64,000 nucleotides of DNA from Planctomycetota bacterium (GTDB lineage: Bacteria > Planctomycetota > UBA1135 > GCA-002686595): contig JADJNY010000002.1 in NCBI GenBank assembly GCA_016714045.1, forward strand, positions 744,001 through 808,000, read 5' to 3'. The translations under genes and the position numbers were made by a program. Under the pieces are notes generated by a model, which had not been told where the DNA came from, ran no database searches, and worked only from the letters and a program-made list of their open reading frames with translations. Each line of letters starts with the position of its first letter. The first letter of the stretch is position 1. Shown one piece after another: positions 18,592 to 27,789 of this stretch.

Positions 18592-20406
18592 TCACTGGGC
18601 GCGCACGTCGGCCCAGAACCCGAAGTCGAACTCGCGGTGCTCCCCCGAGACGTTTTGCGTGCGGAGGAAGAGCTCGAGCTTCGCCGCGCGCGGCAGCTCG
18701 ACGTCGAGCGATTGCATGCCGCGATCGTCGGCCTCCGCGTGCGGCCGCAGCGTGCGCTCGAACAGCACGCGCGGCGCCTCGCCCGGCGTCACGGCTTCGA
18801 CGACGAACCGCAGGCCGTCGCTGTGCGGTTCGCCCGGGCCCGCGCCCTTCCACGCGTTGGGCAGGAGCCCAAAGCGCGCGGTGAGCCGCGTCGCGCCGCT
18901 CTCGGGCACGAGCTCGACCGTGCTGTCCGCGCGCAGGACGAGCGCGTTCCCGCCCGGCACGCGGCGCGGCGCGGCGGGCTCCGGCGCGTCGACGCGCCGC
19001 GGGCGCGGCCGGAACATGAACCACGGGTCGCTCGCGGGCCAGGAACTCCCCGCGGCGAGGTCGTCGAACGGCGGGTAGCCGGCCTGCCGCAGTTGAAGGA
19101 GGCGCGCGCCGAACCCGTAGGGATCGGGGTAGAACGCGCGCCAGTTCTGCTCGACGACGTCCTCGTACGGGAAGCCGGCGCGGATCGACTCCTCGAGCGC
19201 GGTCGCCGCGCCGTGGTGACGCGCACCGTACCACGCGCCGTAGCAAAAGTCGTGGAGGAGCACGACCGCCAGCGCGAGGCACGCGAACGACTGCGCCGCG
19301 AGCGCGAGCTTCCTCGGACCGAACACGCAGAGGCCGAGGAACGCCGTGATCCACAGCGTCGTCGGCAGGATCACGTAGCGGTTCGCGAGGCCCGCCGACG
19401 TGCCCGTCGGGCTGCGCGACACGCCGATCGCGGCGGCGATCGTGCACGCCGCGGCGAGCCCCGCGAGCACGGCGGCGATGCGCAGGCGCTCCTCGCGCTG
19501 CTTCCACCGCACGAGCGCGACGACCGCCGCGAGCGCCGCGAAGCCCAAGACACCGAGCGGCGCGAGCCAGCGCTGGCGCTCGGCCATCGGCCCCACGTTC
19601 AGGCTCAGGAACTGCACGGCCGTGCGGAGGATCGGCCAGGGCTCGTACGTGCGCGCCGTGTGCGCCGGGAAGCGGAAGTCGACGAAGTAGTACGCGACGA
19701 GCGCGAACGCCGCGGCGGCACCCATGCCGAACACACGCGCGGCGGCGCGCTCCTCCGGGGACTCGGAGCGGCGCAGGAACCACGCCGCGCCGAGCATCCA
19801 CGCGACGAGCGGCGGCATCTGCATCAAGCCAAACCCGCCGTTCAACGGCAGGAGCAGCACGCACAGCACCATCACGATCGCGCTGCCGTGGCCCGGCGCT
19901 CCGGGGCGACGCAGCGCGGTCGCGACGAAGACCGCCGTCAGCGCGATCGGCACGGCGATCGTGATCTGCATGCCGAGCAGGAAGTTCTCGGAGTTGCCCC
20001 AGTGCAGGAGGAGCAGGGGGAAGAACGCGTCGGCGAGGCTCGGACGGCCGCGCAGGCGCCACGCGGCGAGGATCAGGAGGAGCGCCGTCAGCGCCTGCGC
20101 GAACACCTGGAAGTACATCCCCGAGCGGAAGTCGCCCGTCGTCCACAGGCCGAGCATGTACACGAAGCGCGGGATGACGATGCGGTGCTCGTTCGCGGGG
20201 GCCCAGAACCAAGCCCAGTCGAGCTCCGCTCCCGGCAGGAGCGCGCTCGCGAGCTCCATGTCGTCCATGAACGGGATCGCGCTCCCGTACCGCGCGACGT
20301 AGACGTGCGCCGCGAGCGTGAGCACGAACCACGCGCCGATCACCGCCCACCGCGTGAAGGAGGCGCGCTTCGGGTCCCCCGGCGTCGTCGTCTCGCTCGC
20401 GTCCAT
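18592..20406 (-). CDS. Large polytopic membrane protein, family B member 1 (putative GT-C-like)
   Basis: A 604-residue protein. Signature parts are 'AIPFMDDMELASALLPGA', 'WAPANEHRIVIPRFVYM', 'DAFFPLLLLHWGNSENFLLG' and 'LLPLNGGFGLMQMPPL', in the same order and spacing as the other two. A soluble stretch with 'FYPDPYGFGARLLQLRQAGYPPFDDL' matches 'YADPEGFRNRLQFLASAGMP' in member 3. The C-terminal beta domain ends 'DRGMQSLDVELPRAAK' and 'FDFGFWADVRAQ'. The ATG at 20406 begins the cytoplasmic leader. The aminotransferase stop lies 47 bases upstream, so both may share a transcript. The activity is unknown. GT-C-like transfer of a lipid-linked sugar is a hypothesis. Confidence 0.73.
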   Translation of the reverse strand: MDASETTTPGDPKRASFTRWAVIGAWFVLTLAAHVYVARYGSAIPFMDDMELASALLPGAELDWAWFWAPANEHRIVIPRFVYMLGLWTTGDFRSGMYFQVFAQALTALLLILAAWRLRGRPSLADAFFPLLLLHWGNSENFLLGMQITIAVPIALTAVFVATALRRPGAPGHGSAIVMVLCVLLLPLNGGFGLMQMPPLVAWMLGAAWFLRRSESPEERAAARVFGMGAAAAFALVAYYFVDFRFPAHTARTYEPWPILRTAVQFLSLNVGPMAERQRWLAPLGVLGFAALAAVVALVRWKQREERLRIAAVLAGLAAACTIAAAIGVSRSPTGTSAGLANRYVILPTTLWITAFLGLCVFGPRKLALAAQSFACLALAVVLLHDFCYGAWYGARHHGAATALEESIRAGFPYEDVVEQNWRAFYPDPYGFGARLLQLRQAGYPPFDDLAAGSSWPASDPWFMFRPRPRRVDAPEPAAPRRVPGGNALVLRADSTVELVPESGATRLTARFGLLPNAWKGAGPGEPHSDGLRFVVEAVTPGEAPRVLFERTLRPHAEADDRGMQSLDVELPRAAKLELFLRTQNVSGEHREFDFGFWADVRAQ

Positions 20407-20453
20407 CTTCCGTGCCGGGGTGCGCGCTCTCGAAAGCCGCGTGGCGCCGCGCG

Positions 20454-21638
20454 TCAGCGACCGGCCTTCGTGGGGCTGCGACGGCGCGCGAGGAAGGCCG
20501 CGAGCCGCTCGAGGGCGCGCTCGATCGTCTCGAGCGACGTCGCGTACGAGAGACGGATCGAATCGTCGACGCCGAACGCGTTGCCCGGCACGACGGCGAG
20601 GTTCTGCTCCTCGAGCAGGTCCTCGCAGAATCCGCCGGAGCCGCGCGCGTCGAGGAACGACTGCACACGCGGGAACGCGTAGAACGCTCCGCGCGGCCAC
20701 GGCGTCTCGAGGCCCATCTTCTGCAAGCCCGCCACGATCACGCGCCGGCGCCGATCGAATTGGGCGCACATCTCGGCCACTTCGCGCGGCTCGGAGAGCA
20801 GCGCGGCCTCGTAGGCCTGCTGCGACACGAGGTTCGGGCAGCCCGTGAGCTGGCTGTGCAGCTTCGCGACGCCGGCGACGACGTCCTTCGGGCCCGCGCA
20901 GAACCCGATGCGGTAGCCCGTCATCGCGAACGCCTTGCTGGCGCCGTCGATGATCACGGTGCGCGCGCGGATGCGCTCGGACACCTGCACGGGCGACGCG
21001 TTCGGCTCGCCCTCGTACACGAGCCGGCGATAGATCTCGTCGGAGACGATCCACAGGTCGTGCTGCTCCGCGAGCTCGGACAACGCGCGCACTTCAGCCG
21101 CCGTCATCACGTAGCCCGACGGATTGCACGGCGAGTTGATCAGGATGCCCTTCGTCTTCTTCGTCACGGCCGCGGCGAGCCGCGCGAGGTCGGGCCCGAG
21201 GTCGGCGCGCGGCGGCACCTCGACCGGCACGCCGCCGGCGAAGCGGATGATCTCGACGTAGGAGACCCAGGCCGGGAGGAGCACGAGCACTTCGTCGCCC
21301 GGCTCGATCAGCGTCAGGCAGGCGCCGGAGAGCGCGTGCTTCGCGCTGTGGCACACCGTGACCTCCGCCGGCGTGAAGGCGACGCCGTGCGTGTCGGTGA
21401 GGTGCTGCGCGATCGCCTTGCGCAGCGAAGCGGTGCCCTCCGCCGGCGTGTAGCGGACCTTGCCCCCGCGGACGGCCGCGACGGCGGCGGACTGCACGGC
21501 CTCGGGCGCGTTGAAGTCCGGCTCGCCCACCGCCATGTTGATCACGTCGCGGCCCTGCGACGCGAGCTCCTTGGCGCGGGCATCGAGGGCCAGGGTGGTC
21601 GAGAGGGACACCTTCTGGACGCGCTGGTTCGGCCGCAT
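20454..21638 (-). CDS. aspC: Aspartate aminotransferase (class I/II, PLP-dependent)
   Basis: A 394-residue fold-type I aminotransferase of the aspartate Ib subgroup. 'MAVGEPDFNAPEAV' near the N-terminus, 'NSPCNPSGYVMTAAEV', 'IVSDEIYRRLVYEGEP' (the Asp and Tyr that hold the pyridine ring) and 'DGASKAFAMTGYRIGF' (Schiff-base Lys, then the phosphate-binding Arg) are all present. 'RLSYATSLETIERAL' near the end has the substrate-carboxylate Arg. It interconverts aspartate and oxaloacetate with glutamate/2-oxoglutarate in the cytoplasm. The ATG at 21638 gives the standard length. A TTG 36 bases upstream would add a non-conserved leader. Confidence 0.9.
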   Translation of the reverse strand: MRPNQRVQKVSLSTTLALDARAKELASQGRDVINMAVGEPDFNAPEAVQSAAVAAVRGGKVRYTPAEGTASLRKAIAQHLTDTHGVAFTPAEVTVCHSAKHALSGACLTLIEPGDEVLVLLPAWVSYVEIIRFAGGVPVEVPPRADLGPDLARLAAAVTKKTKGILINSPCNPSGYVMTAAEVRALSELAEQHDLWIVSDEIYRRLVYEGEPNASPVQVSERIRARTVIIDGASKAFAMTGYRIGFCAGPKDVVAGVAKLHSQLTGCPNLVSQQAYEAALLSEPREVAEMCAQFDRRRRVIVAGLQKMGLETPWPRGAFYAFPRVQSFLDARGSGGFCEDLLEEQNLAVVPGNAFGVDDSIRLSYATSLETIERALERLAAFLARRRSPTKAGR

Positions 21639-21860
21639 CGCCTGATTCTCGGGATCCGGCGCGCCGAAGATCAAGGAGGGACCGCGCGCGACGGCGCTCG
21701 CGAGGGAAGAAGCGCGCCTCCGCGGCGTCTCCGGGGCCCGGCGCGGACCGCCGCCGGGGTTTCGCGTGCACGACGGGCGGGCTTTCGGTAGCTACAGGCG
21801 CTCCCGCGCCGGACCGCGCCCCCGGCCCGGTCCCGCCCGCCCCGCGTCTCGAGCCCCTCG

Positions 21861-23879
21861 ATGAGCCTCAAGTCCCGCTTCCTGCGCATCGCGCTGATCG
21901 TGCTCGGCGTGCTCGGCTTCGCCGGGTACTTCGCGTTCGCCACGTTCCTGTTCGACCCCTTCGAGAGCGACCTCGAGTACGACGTGGCCGCCCTCGCGCC
22001 CCGCGACGTCGACTTCTACGTGTCGAAGGCCGACCTGCGCACCCTGTTCGACCCGTTCCCGGAGCTCGCCGCGCGCAAGACCCTCGACGAGCACCCCGGC
22101 TGGAACGCGTGGACGTCGTCGCCCGAGTACAAGGACCTGGCGAAGTCGGCCCGCCTCGAGGAGACGCTCGCGGAGTTGAAGCCGCAGCTCGCGCAGATCC
22201 CGCTCGGCGCGGACCTGCTCTCGGTGTTCGGCGGCGCGGACCTCGCGGTCGCGGGCTACCTGAAGGGCGCGGACTTCGCGCAGGCCGACTGGGTTCTCTA
22301 CGGGCGCGCGAACTGGATGGGCAAGCTCGCGGCGTCCGCGCTGCACCATCCGGGGCTCCTCGGGCTCGAGAAGCAGGGCCTCCAGGCCGTCGAGCAGGAC
22401 GAGTGCGTCGCGCTCTCCGGCGGGCAGCTTTCGCGGACGCTCTACATCACGCGTCTGCGCGACGTCGTCGTCGTCGCCACGAAGCCCGAGCTCGCGAAGA
22501 AGGCGCACGAACTCGAGCGCAAGCAGTTCGCCGACTCGCTGTTCCAGAGCGCCACGTACCACGACTGGATCCAGCAGAAGGAGCGCAACAAGGCGCGCGA
22601 CGAGCTCGAGGTCTACGTGAACACGATGAAGCTGATGGACAACCTCGGCTTCAAGGGCGAGCTCCCCGACACGAAGAGCCAGGACTTCACGCCCGCGTTC
22701 CTCGGGCGCTGGTTCCAGGCGCGCTCCGCGAAGAACGTCACCGGCATCGTCGGGCTCGACGGCGGGCTGCAGGTCGATCTGCACGGCGAATTCTCGAGCG
22801 AGCTCATCACGCGCGACCAGGAGAAGTTCTACCGCACGCGCGGCTTCGACCGCGCGCAGGTCCTGGGCGAGGCCGCGCAGCTCGCGCCCGCCGATTGCGC
22901 GCTGTTCCTGCTCCTGCACGGCGGCACGGGCGACCTCGCGCGCCAGGTGTTCGCCTCGATGGAGCCCGCGATGCGCCAGGCGATCGAGGACGTCTTCCGC
23001 AGCACGGGCAAGTACCAGAACCTCGAGCAGGTCGTCGCGCAGCTCGACGGCGCGTTCAAGGACCGCGTCGCGATCCTCGTGCGCAAGAACGACTACGGGT
23101 TCGACGCCGACGGGCCTCCGCACGACGAGCAGCCCGTGCCCGCGATCGCGCTCGTGTTCTGGTCGCAGGACCCCAAGCAGATCATCGACCTGCGCGAGAC
23201 GATCGGAAACAACGGTTCGAAGTTCGGGCTCAAGGGCCGCACCGAGACCGAGGTCGGCTTCTTCAAGTACTTCGAGGCCGGCTACGAGACGCGCGAGTAC
23301 TGGTCCGGCTCGATCCCGGGCACGGGTTGCATCAGCACCGTGAACGCGGGCGAGATCACGATCGTCACGAACATGTCGAAGATGATGGGCCACATCCTCA
23401 AGGTCCAGACGCAGGGCGGCGATCGCTACCCGCGGCTCGCGGACGAGCCCGCGTTCGAGGCGCTCATGCAGTCCGCGCCCGCGCGCTCGAACCTGCTCGT
23501 CTACGCGAACCCGCGCATCCTCGGGCCGATCCTGCGCGACCAGGCGAGGGTCGCGGCGGCGGGCAGCGTGAACGTCGACTGGAACTCGATCACGCCGCTC
23601 GAGGCGCAGAAGCTCCTCCGCGCGGAGTTCGGCGGGAAGAAGGAGGAGGAGCTCTCGCCGGAGGACCGCGCGAGCTTCGAAGCGAAGCTCGACGCGCGCC
23701 TGAAGGAGATCGAGTCGAAGTTCGCGAAGGAGCAGGTGCCGACCTTCATGGCCAAGCAGGAGCGTTGGGTGCGGTACCTCGAGAGCGCGGAGACGGTGCT
23801 CCTGTTCCTCGCGCTCGATCCCAAGAGCTGGGACCTCGTCGTCCGCGCGCCCTTCGCGCGGCCCGCGGCGGCGAACTAG
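21861..23879 (+). CDS. Membrane-anchored protein of unknown function
   Basis: A 672-residue protein with one N-terminal transmembrane helix (residues 8-30), a short cytoplasmic 'MSLKSRFLR' leader and a long soluble exported body. I do not recognise a family. The body opens with 'LAPRDVDFYVSKADLRTLFDPFPEL' and includes 'ADLLSVFGGADLAVAGYLK', a layout like large planctomycete proteins that measure 'model bias' in two similar halves. The second half has 'SGSIPGTGCISTVNAGEITIVTNMSKM' and a Lys/Glu-rich helical stretch at residues 590-640. No catalytic motif is visible. It is transcribed away from the aminotransferase with a 220-base divergent gap. Confidence 0.6.
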   Translation: MSLKSRFLRIALIVLGVLGFAGYFAFATFLFDPFESDLEYDVAALAPRDVDFYVSKADLRTLFDPFPELAARKTLDEHPGWNAWTSSPEYKDLAKSARLEETLAELKPQLAQIPLGADLLSVFGGADLAVAGYLKGADFAQADWVLYGRANWMGKLAASALHHPGLLGLEKQGLQAVEQDECVALSGGQLSRTLYITRLRDVVVVATKPELAKKAHELERKQFADSLFQSATYHDWIQQKERNKARDELEVYVNTMKLMDNLGFKGELPDTKSQDFTPAFLGRWFQARSAKNVTGIVGLDGGLQVDLHGEFSSELITRDQEKFYRTRGFDRAQVLGEAAQLAPADCALFLLLHGGTGDLARQVFASMEPAMRQAIEDVFRSTGKYQNLEQVVAQLDGAFKDRVAILVRKNDYGFDADGPPHDEQPVPAIALVFWSQDPKQIIDLRETIGNNGSKFGLKGRTETEVGFFKYFEAGYETREYWSGSIPGTGCISTVNAGEITIVTNMSKMMGHILKVQTQGGDRYPRLADEPAFEALMQSAPARSNLLVYANPRILGPILRDQARVAAAGSVNVDWNSITPLEAQKLLRAEFGGKKEEELSPEDRASFEAKLDARLKEIESKFAKEQVPTFMAKQERWVRYLESAETVLLFLALDPKSWDLVVRAPFARPAAAN

Positions 23880-23993
23880 GTCGCCGATCGGTTCCCGGAG
23901 CGCTCGACCGCGGCGCGCGGGGCCCATCCGTGCGGTCTTCGCCGGCCCGGGCGGCGCCCGCGCGCGGCACCCCGTGACCACCCCGGAAACACG

Positions 23994-24021
23994 GCCGGGA
24001 CGTCGCGAGCGACGTCCCGGC
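23994..24021. terminator. Hairpin between the membrane protein gene and tRNA-Leu
   Basis: A perfect 12-bp stem (arms 23994-24005 and 24010-24021) with loop CGAG lies ten bases beyond the tRNA 3' end and also downstream of the convergent gene ending at 23879. On the minus strand a short run of T (in 'gtgttt') follows. It probably ends tRNA transcription and may work in both directions. Confidence 0.6.
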
Positions 24022-24031
24022 AAGGTCGATT

Positions 24032-24119
24032 TGGTGCCCCGGACTGGGATCGAACCAGCAAGGGTGATAAGCCCACTAGCACCTCAAGCTAGCGCGTCTG
24101 CCAATTCCGCCACCGGGGC
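24032..24119 (-). tRNA. tRNA-Leu (anticodon GAG)
   Basis: On the minus strand the 7-bp acceptor arm GCCCCGG/CCGGGGC encloses a complete class II tRNA. The anticodon arm is CTAGC-TTGAGGT-GCTAG, with GAG at positions 34-36 reading the Leu codon CUC. A long variable arm follows (stem GGG/CCC, around 'gggcttatcaccc'). The T-arm contains GGTTCGATCCC. The discriminator is A and CCA is encoded (24034-24032). CUC is a frequent Leu codon in the surrounding genes. Confidence 0.95.
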
Positions 24120-24297
24120 ACCGAGTTGGGCGGGGAGTGTATCGGCGGCTCGGAGGGGCTGCAAGCGCCTCCGGTGACCGGTTTCGCGTGCGTCCTCTGC
24201 CCCGCGGCCTGCGCACCCTCCAGCCAATGGACTCCCGCCGCGGGGGAGCTAGCGTGGGCGCCCTCTCGACCCCGCACTCACGCACGGAGACCCAGTC

Positions 24298-25527
24298 ATG
24301 CCCCGTTCCCGCGGCAACGCGCTCATCGGCCAGTCCGGCGGACCGACCGCCGTCATCAACCAGAGCCTCGTCGGCATCGTGGAGACGCTCCTCGATTCGG
24401 ACCGTGTCCGGACGATCTACGGGGCCGTGCACGGGATCCAGGGCGTGCTCGGCGGTCACCTGATCGACCTGTCGCGCGAGAAGGCGAAGACGCTCGAGGC
24501 CGTCGCGCGCACGCCGTCCTCCGCGCTGCGCTCCGTGCGCAAGAAGCCGACGCCGGAGGAGTGCCGCAAGATCCTCGACGAGCTCGAACGGCTCGACGTG
24601 CACTGGTTCTTCTACATCGGCGGCAACGACTCCGCCGAGACCGCGCGCCTGATCGAGAGCATGGCGCAGGAGGACGGGTACGAGCTCTTCGTCTTCCACG
24701 TGCCGAAGACGATCGACAACGACCTGCGCGTCACCGACCACTGCCCGGGCTACCCGTCCGCGGCGAAGTTCGTCGCGCAGGCGATGATGGGGGACAACCT
24801 CGACAACCGATCGCTCCCCGGCATCAAGATCGACGTGATCATGGGCCGCCACGCGGGCTGGTTGACGGCCGCGAGCGCGCTCGCGCGGCGCTTCGAGGAC
24901 GACGGTCCGCACTTGATCTACGTGCCCGAGCGCACGTTCGACCTCGCGCGCTTCGCCGCGGACGTCGATCGCGTCGTGAAGCAGCACGGGCGCTGCGTCG
25001 TCGCGGTGTCCGAGGGCATCCACGGGCCCGACGGCAAGACGCTGGTCGAGGCGAAGGAGCGGGACTCGCACGGCAACGTGCAGCTCTCGGGCTCCGGCGC
25101 GCTCGGCGACCTGCTCGCCGCCGAGATCAAGACGCGCCTTGGCGCGAAGCGCGTGCGCGCGGACACGTTCGGCTACCTCCAGCGCAGCTACGTCGGCGTC
25201 ACGAGCGAGGTCGACGCGAAGGAGGCGCGCGCCGTGGGCCGGTTCGCGGCGAAGATGGCGCTGAAGGGCAAGCTGGACTCGGCGTCGGTCGTGATCGTCC
25301 GTGAGAAGGGCAAGAAGGGCCGCTACGCATCGAGCTGCGACCTGACGGCGATCGCGAACGTCGCGAAGGACACGCGCCCCCTCGAACCCCGCTTCCTGAA
25401 GGGCGACCACGACGTGACGCCCGCCTTCCTCGACTACGTGCGCCCGCTCGTCGGCGACCTCCCCGAAGTCGCACGCCTCTCGGACTTCGCGCCGAAGCGG
25501 AAGAAGACGAAGCCCGCGACACGCTGA
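24298..25527 (+). CDS. pfp: Diphosphate-fructose-6-phosphate 1-phosphotransferase (PPi-type phosphofructokinase)
   Basis: A 409-residue phosphofructokinase. 'IGQSGGPTAVINQSL' is the N-terminal phosphate loop. 'YIGGNDSAETA' (about residue 108) has Asn-Asp where ATP enzymes have GGDGS, and 'PKTIDNDL' (about 136) has the Lys typical of PPi-dependent enzymes. 'MGRHAGWL' (about 182) and 'YVPER' bind fructose-6-phosphate. It catalyses reversible phosphorylation of fructose-6-phosphate with pyrophosphate. Length fits the short, non-allosteric PFP class. A GGAG precedes the ATG by nine bases. PPi specificity is deduced from these residues, not measured. Confidence 0.9.
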   Translation: MPRSRGNALIGQSGGPTAVINQSLVGIVETLLDSDRVRTIYGAVHGIQGVLGGHLIDLSREKAKTLEAVARTPSSALRSVRKKPTPEECRKILDELERLDVHWFFYIGGNDSAETARLIESMAQEDGYELFVFHVPKTIDNDLRVTDHCPGYPSAAKFVAQAMMGDNLDNRSLPGIKIDVIMGRHAGWLTAASALARRFEDDGPHLIYVPERTFDLARFAADVDRVVKQHGRCVVAVSEGIHGPDGKTLVEAKERDSHGNVQLSGSGALGDLLAAEIKTRLGAKRVRADTFGYLQRSYVGVTSEVDAKEARAVGRFAAKMALKGKLDSASVVIVREKGKKGRYASSCDLTAIANVAKDTRPLEPRFLKGDHDVTPAFLDYVRPLVGDLPEVARLSDFAPKRKKTKPATR

Positions 25528-25536
25528 GCCCAACGC

Positions 25537-25554
25537 TCCCGCAGCCCCGCGGGA
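25537..25554. terminator. Weak hairpin between convergent genes
   Basis: Arms TCCCGC (25537-25542) and GCGGGA (25549-25554) form a 6-bp stem in the 48-base gap between the convergent phosphofructokinase and acyltransferase genes. There is no T tract. The position supports a terminator, the short stem does not. Confidence 0.3.
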
Positions 25555-25575
25555 CGCGACCGATCGGCACGCCTC

Positions 25576-26649
25576 TCACGCCGCGCGACGCACTTCCTCC
25601 GCCTCGACGCTCCGCACGACCGCCTTCCTCCCCTTCTCTCCGCGCCGCGCCGCCCAATCCTCGATCGGACCGAGCACCTTCACCGCGCCCGCGAGCAAGG
25701 CGAGCGCCAGCGCGAAGTCGAGCGCGTACTCGACCCCGCTCTTCGGCCGCACGACGCGCAACGCCACGTCGTTCGCGATCGGCCCCCACAGATAGATCGT
25801 GTACGCACGCGAGTTCACCACGCGGATCCACCGCTCGACCCCCGCGCGCTCGAACACGCGCGCCGCGACCGGCCGCACGGCGAGCCACAGCGCCACGAAC
25901 CCGAACCCGAGCGCCACGAGCGCGAGCGGCGTCATGTGCAGCATCGCGCCGGGCGCGCGCGCCGCGTGGAACGCCACCGCGAACGTCGCGAGCGCCGCGA
26001 ACGCCGTGACGAGCGCCCAGCGCGGGACCTTCTGCGCGCTGCCGTCCGCGTACGCGAACCCGAACTGGAACGCAGCGCCGTACAAGCACAGGTTGCGCAC
26101 GACGTCGGGCACCGGAACGCGGAGCACTTCGATCGTCGCGCCCGCCGCGAGGCACGCGAGCGCGCCCGAGCACGGCCACCGACGGTGCAGCGCGAGCGTC
26201 CACGGCGCCGCCGCGAGCATGAAGAGCAGCACGGACAGGAACCAGGTGTGCCAATCGAGCTCGTCGTACGCCGCGCTCGCCTGCGGACCCGCGAGCGGCA
26301 AGATCCAGCGCCACAGCGAGCTCCACGGGAACGCGTGCCGCGCGTCCGGCCACGCGATCGCGCCGATCGCGCACACGCCGAGCACGACGGCGCCGAAGGC
26401 CCAGAACGGCGGGAACAACCGCCGCGCGCGCTCGCTCCAGAACCGGCGCAGCTTCGCCCGGTCGGCGTTCGCGAGGCTCTTCCCGACCAGCGCGCCGCTG
26501 ACGAAGAACATCAGCGGCATCCCCGGCATGAAGAAGGAGAACGTCGCGATGAACGGGTGCTCGACCCGCTGGAGCAGGTGGAGCAAGATCACCCGCACGA
26601 CCGAGACGGCGCGCAGGCCGTCGAGGTAGGGGTCGCGAGCTCCGGCCAC
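25576..26649 (-). CDS. Acyltransferase 3 family membrane protein
   Basis: A 357-residue integral membrane protein with about ten hydrophobic segments. The N-terminus 'RDPYLDGLRAVSVVRVILLHL' is the hallmark of acyltransferase family 3 (normally R..LDGLRA.....V...H). 'MPLMFFVSGALVGKSLA' is the second conserved segment (FFV/ISGYL), and 'LWGPIANDVAL' near the end matches the late helix. Members transfer acetyl or other acyl groups from the cytoplasm to periplasmic glycans or lipids. The GTG at 26649 places the signature at residue 6, normal for the family. There is no adjacent partner on the same strand. Confidence 0.82.
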   Translation of the reverse strand: MAGARDPYLDGLRAVSVVRVILLHLLQRVEHPFIATFSFFMPGMPLMFFVSGALVGKSLANADRAKLRRFWSERARRLFPPFWAFGAVVLGVCAIGAIAWPDARHAFPWSSLWRWILPLAGPQASAAYDELDWHTWFLSVLLFMLAAAPWTLALHRRWPCSGALACLAAGATIEVLRVPVPDVVRNLCLYGAAFQFGFAYADGSAQKVPRWALVTAFAALATFAVAFHAARAPGAMLHMTPLALVALGFGFVALWLAVRPVAARVFERAGVERWIRVVNSRAYTIYLWGPIANDVALRVVRPKSGVEYALDFALALALLAGAVKVLGPIEDWAARRGEKGRKAVVRSVEAEEVRRAA

Positions 26650-26780
26650 GCGGCGATTTCGGCCGGTTCCGGGGCGCGGACTGAGGGCGAGCCCTCCCTT
26701 TTTCGATGCGGCCCCCGGAAAGTCCTTCCCTGCGCGCCCGCGTGCTCCTCTTCGGACGTCCCGTTAGACTGCGCACCACC

Positions 26781-27530
26781 ATGAACAAGCAGGTCGTCCT
26801 CCTCGCCGCTTCCGCCGCGCTCGTCACCGCCACCTGGGCCTTCGCGCAGAACGAGAAGCCCGCTGCCGCGCCCGCCACCGCCGCGGGCAAGGTCACGGGC
26901 CGCGTCGTCTACGACGGGAAGCCGCCCGAGGTCGGCCCGCTCAAGATCGAGGGCGACAAGTCGAAGGGCTGCTGCCCCGAAGGTCAGTCCGTCGTAACGA
27001 AGGACCCGACGCTCGTGATCGACGACAAGGGCGGCATCGCGAACTGCGTCGTCACCGTGGCGGTCGAGGGCGCGAAGGTCGAGCCCGCGAAGGAGCCGTA
27101 CACGATCGACCAGAAGGGCTGTCACTTCGAACCGCACGTCGTCGTCGCGACGCAGGGCAGCACGGTCGTCTTCCTGAACTCGGATACCTGCACGCACAAC
27201 ATCCACACCTTCGCGCGCAAGTCGGAGGGCATGAACAAGGCCGTCTCGACGGGTGGGAAGGAAGAGATGAAGCTCGAGCACCGCGAGGTCGTCCAGGTGC
27301 GCTGCGACTACCACCCGTGGATGTCGAGCTATGTCTTCGTCACCGACACGCCGTTCACCGCGCTGACGAAGGCCGACGGCACGTTCGAGATCGCGGGCCT
27401 GAAGCCGGGCACGTACAAGGCCGAGGTGTGGCACGAGCAGCTCGGGAAGCTGAAGTTCGACCTGACGGTCGGCGAGGGCGGCAACGGCACGACTGGCGAC
27501 CTCAAGCTGGCCTTCAAGAAGAAGGGCTGA
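26781..27530 (+). CDS. Exported cupredoxin-like protein with C-terminal carboxypeptidase-regulatory-like domain
   Basis: A 249-residue protein with a signal peptide (residues 1-22, ending 'WAFAQ'). A cupredoxin fold is suggested by 'VVVATQGSTVVFLNSDTCTHNIHTF' (His about 139) and 'VRCDYHPWMSSYVFV', which gives Cys 175, His 178 and Met 181 in the C-x2-H-x2-M spacing of type 1 copper sites. Residues 190-240 ('ALTKADGTFEIAGLKPGTYKAEVWHEQLG') look like a small carboxypeptidase-D-type beta sandwich. A copper electron carrier in the periplasm is likely. 'KSKGCCPEGQ' near residue 70 is an extra Cys pair of unknown role. The protein also resembles planctomycete methylamine-utilisation-like proteins. 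Confidence 0.75.
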   Translation: MNKQVVLLAASAALVTATWAFAQNEKPAAAPATAAGKVTGRVVYDGKPPEVGPLKIEGDKSKGCCPEGQSVVTKDPTLVIDDKGGIANCVVTVAVEGAKVEPAKEPYTIDQKGCHFEPHVVVATQGSTVVFLNSDTCTHNIHTFARKSEGMNKAVSTGGKEEMKLEHREVVQVRCDYHPWMSSYVFVTDTPFTALTKADGTFEIAGLKPGTYKAEVWHEQLGKLKFDLTVGEGGNGTTGDLKLAFKKKG

Positions 27531-27789
27531 CGCGCGCCGCGCGTGCCCTGCCGCACACGGTGCGAGCGCTTTCGCCCGCGCGCCGCGAGCGGGGCATGCG
27601 CCCTCCGGCCCGGTTCCGGCGTCCAGCGCGCTCGCACGCCGGCCGACGGTGCTCCGCGTGCTCGCGTGCTAGCTTGGTGACCTCGGGGCCCCAGCGTTGC
27701 TAGGAGACCTCCGAGGCTGGTGATCGTCTCGCGGCCGGAGCCGCGCCATCACGAGCGGTCTCGTCGGCGGCGTGCGGTCGGAGGTCTTC

